12,893 nt of DNA from NCBI GenBank assembly GCA_038232935.1, contig JBBSMX010000119.1, forward strand, positions 1 through 12,893. The letters run 5' to 3'. The translations under genes were made by a program, and so were the position numbers. Under the pieces are notes generated by a model, which was not told the DNA's origin, did not search any database, and saw nothing but the letters and a program-made list of their open reading frames with translations. The stretch's first letter is position 1. Every line of letters starts with the position of its first letter. Source of the DNA: JBBSMX01 sp038232935. GTDB lineage: Bacteria; Bacteroidota; Rhodothermia; Rhodothermales; JANQRZ01. Of this stretch, positions 12,760 through 12,893 are shown piece by piece.

Positions 12760-12893
12760 ATGCCGAAAGTGAAGCTAGAGGAAGCTCAGCATCGGCTTCC
12801 CGAACTGATCGAGGAAGCCGCCCGCGGCGAGGAGGTCGTGATCTCGCGCGGTGACGGGGCCGACTTCCGCCTCGTCCCTGTGCCCGCGCCGGA
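12760..12893 (+). CDS. Phd/YefM-type antitoxin, cut by window end
   Basis: The first 44 residues of a prevent-host-death family antitoxin are present: MPKVKLEEAQHRLPELIEEA, then ARGEEVVISRGDGADFRLVPVP. The pattern (short strand, helix ending in LPELIEEAARGEE, then VVISRxGxxxxRLVPV) is characteristic of the DNA-binding N-terminal half of Phd/YefM antitoxins, which repress their own operon and neutralise a VapC (PIN RNase), Doc or YoeB-type toxin. An in-frame GTG at 12751 would add MTQ and is an alternative start. The toxin gene would lie just outside the window. This is the second toxin-antitoxin component within 3.5 kb. Confidence 0.78.
   Translation, partial: MPKVKLEEAQHRLPELIEEAARGEEVVISRGDGADFRLVPVPAP

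Overview
The window is GC-rich bacterial chromosome. Most genes start at ATG with little or no Shine-Dalgarno sequence. The gene content (penicillin-binding protein 1C, RNase R, lipoproteins, a DUF4174 protein, a sulfatase, a DUF1080 protein) fits a marine Rhodothermota/Bacteroidota-like organism such as the Rubricoccus/Rubrivirga group. That placement is inference from protein style only. There are no rRNA or tRNA genes, CRISPR arrays or recognisable transposases.

Layout. Positions 6-314 hold a small hypothetical protein, probably cut by the window edge. Positions 410-2764 (minus) encode a full-length PBP1C. Divergent from it, 2894-3801 is a two-gene operon (hypothetical protein, then a DUF4174 protein) with overlapping stop and start codons, closed by a stem-loop. 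Positions 3868-4827 encode an alpha/beta-hydrolase lipoprotein, followed by a second lipoprotein of unknown function (about 5014-6201).

From about 6200 to 9350 the DNA is a graveyard and insertion zone. It holds a remnant of the hydrolase 3' end, a sulfatase broken by one frameshift, an integron attC-like hairpin directly after the sulfatase stop, a small membrane-protein locus split by a frame change at a C6 run, a DUF1080 glycosidase-like gene that has lost its middle, and a remnant of the RNase R 3' end. A type II toxin-antitoxin pair (about 9425-9909) separates that remnant from intact RNase R (9947-12076, minus). The right end (12077-12759) is mostly non-coding, with a perfect 22-bp tandem repeat, and leads into a Phd/YefM-type antitoxin cut by the window edge.

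The most unusual signal is a pattern seen twice. A foreign-looking gene or gene pair sits directly downstream of a housekeeping-type gene, and a second, diverged copy of that gene's last codons lies on its far side: hydrolase 3' end - lipoprotein - hydrolase 3' end, and RNase R 3' end - toxin-antitoxin - RNase R 3' end. The copies differ partly at synonymous positions, so they look like pieces of related functional genes rather than freshly decayed duplicates. This is what integration at a protein gene's 3' end, with replacement of that end, would leave behind, although no integrase is present. Together with the attC-like site, it suggests a small hotspot for gene capture and loss.
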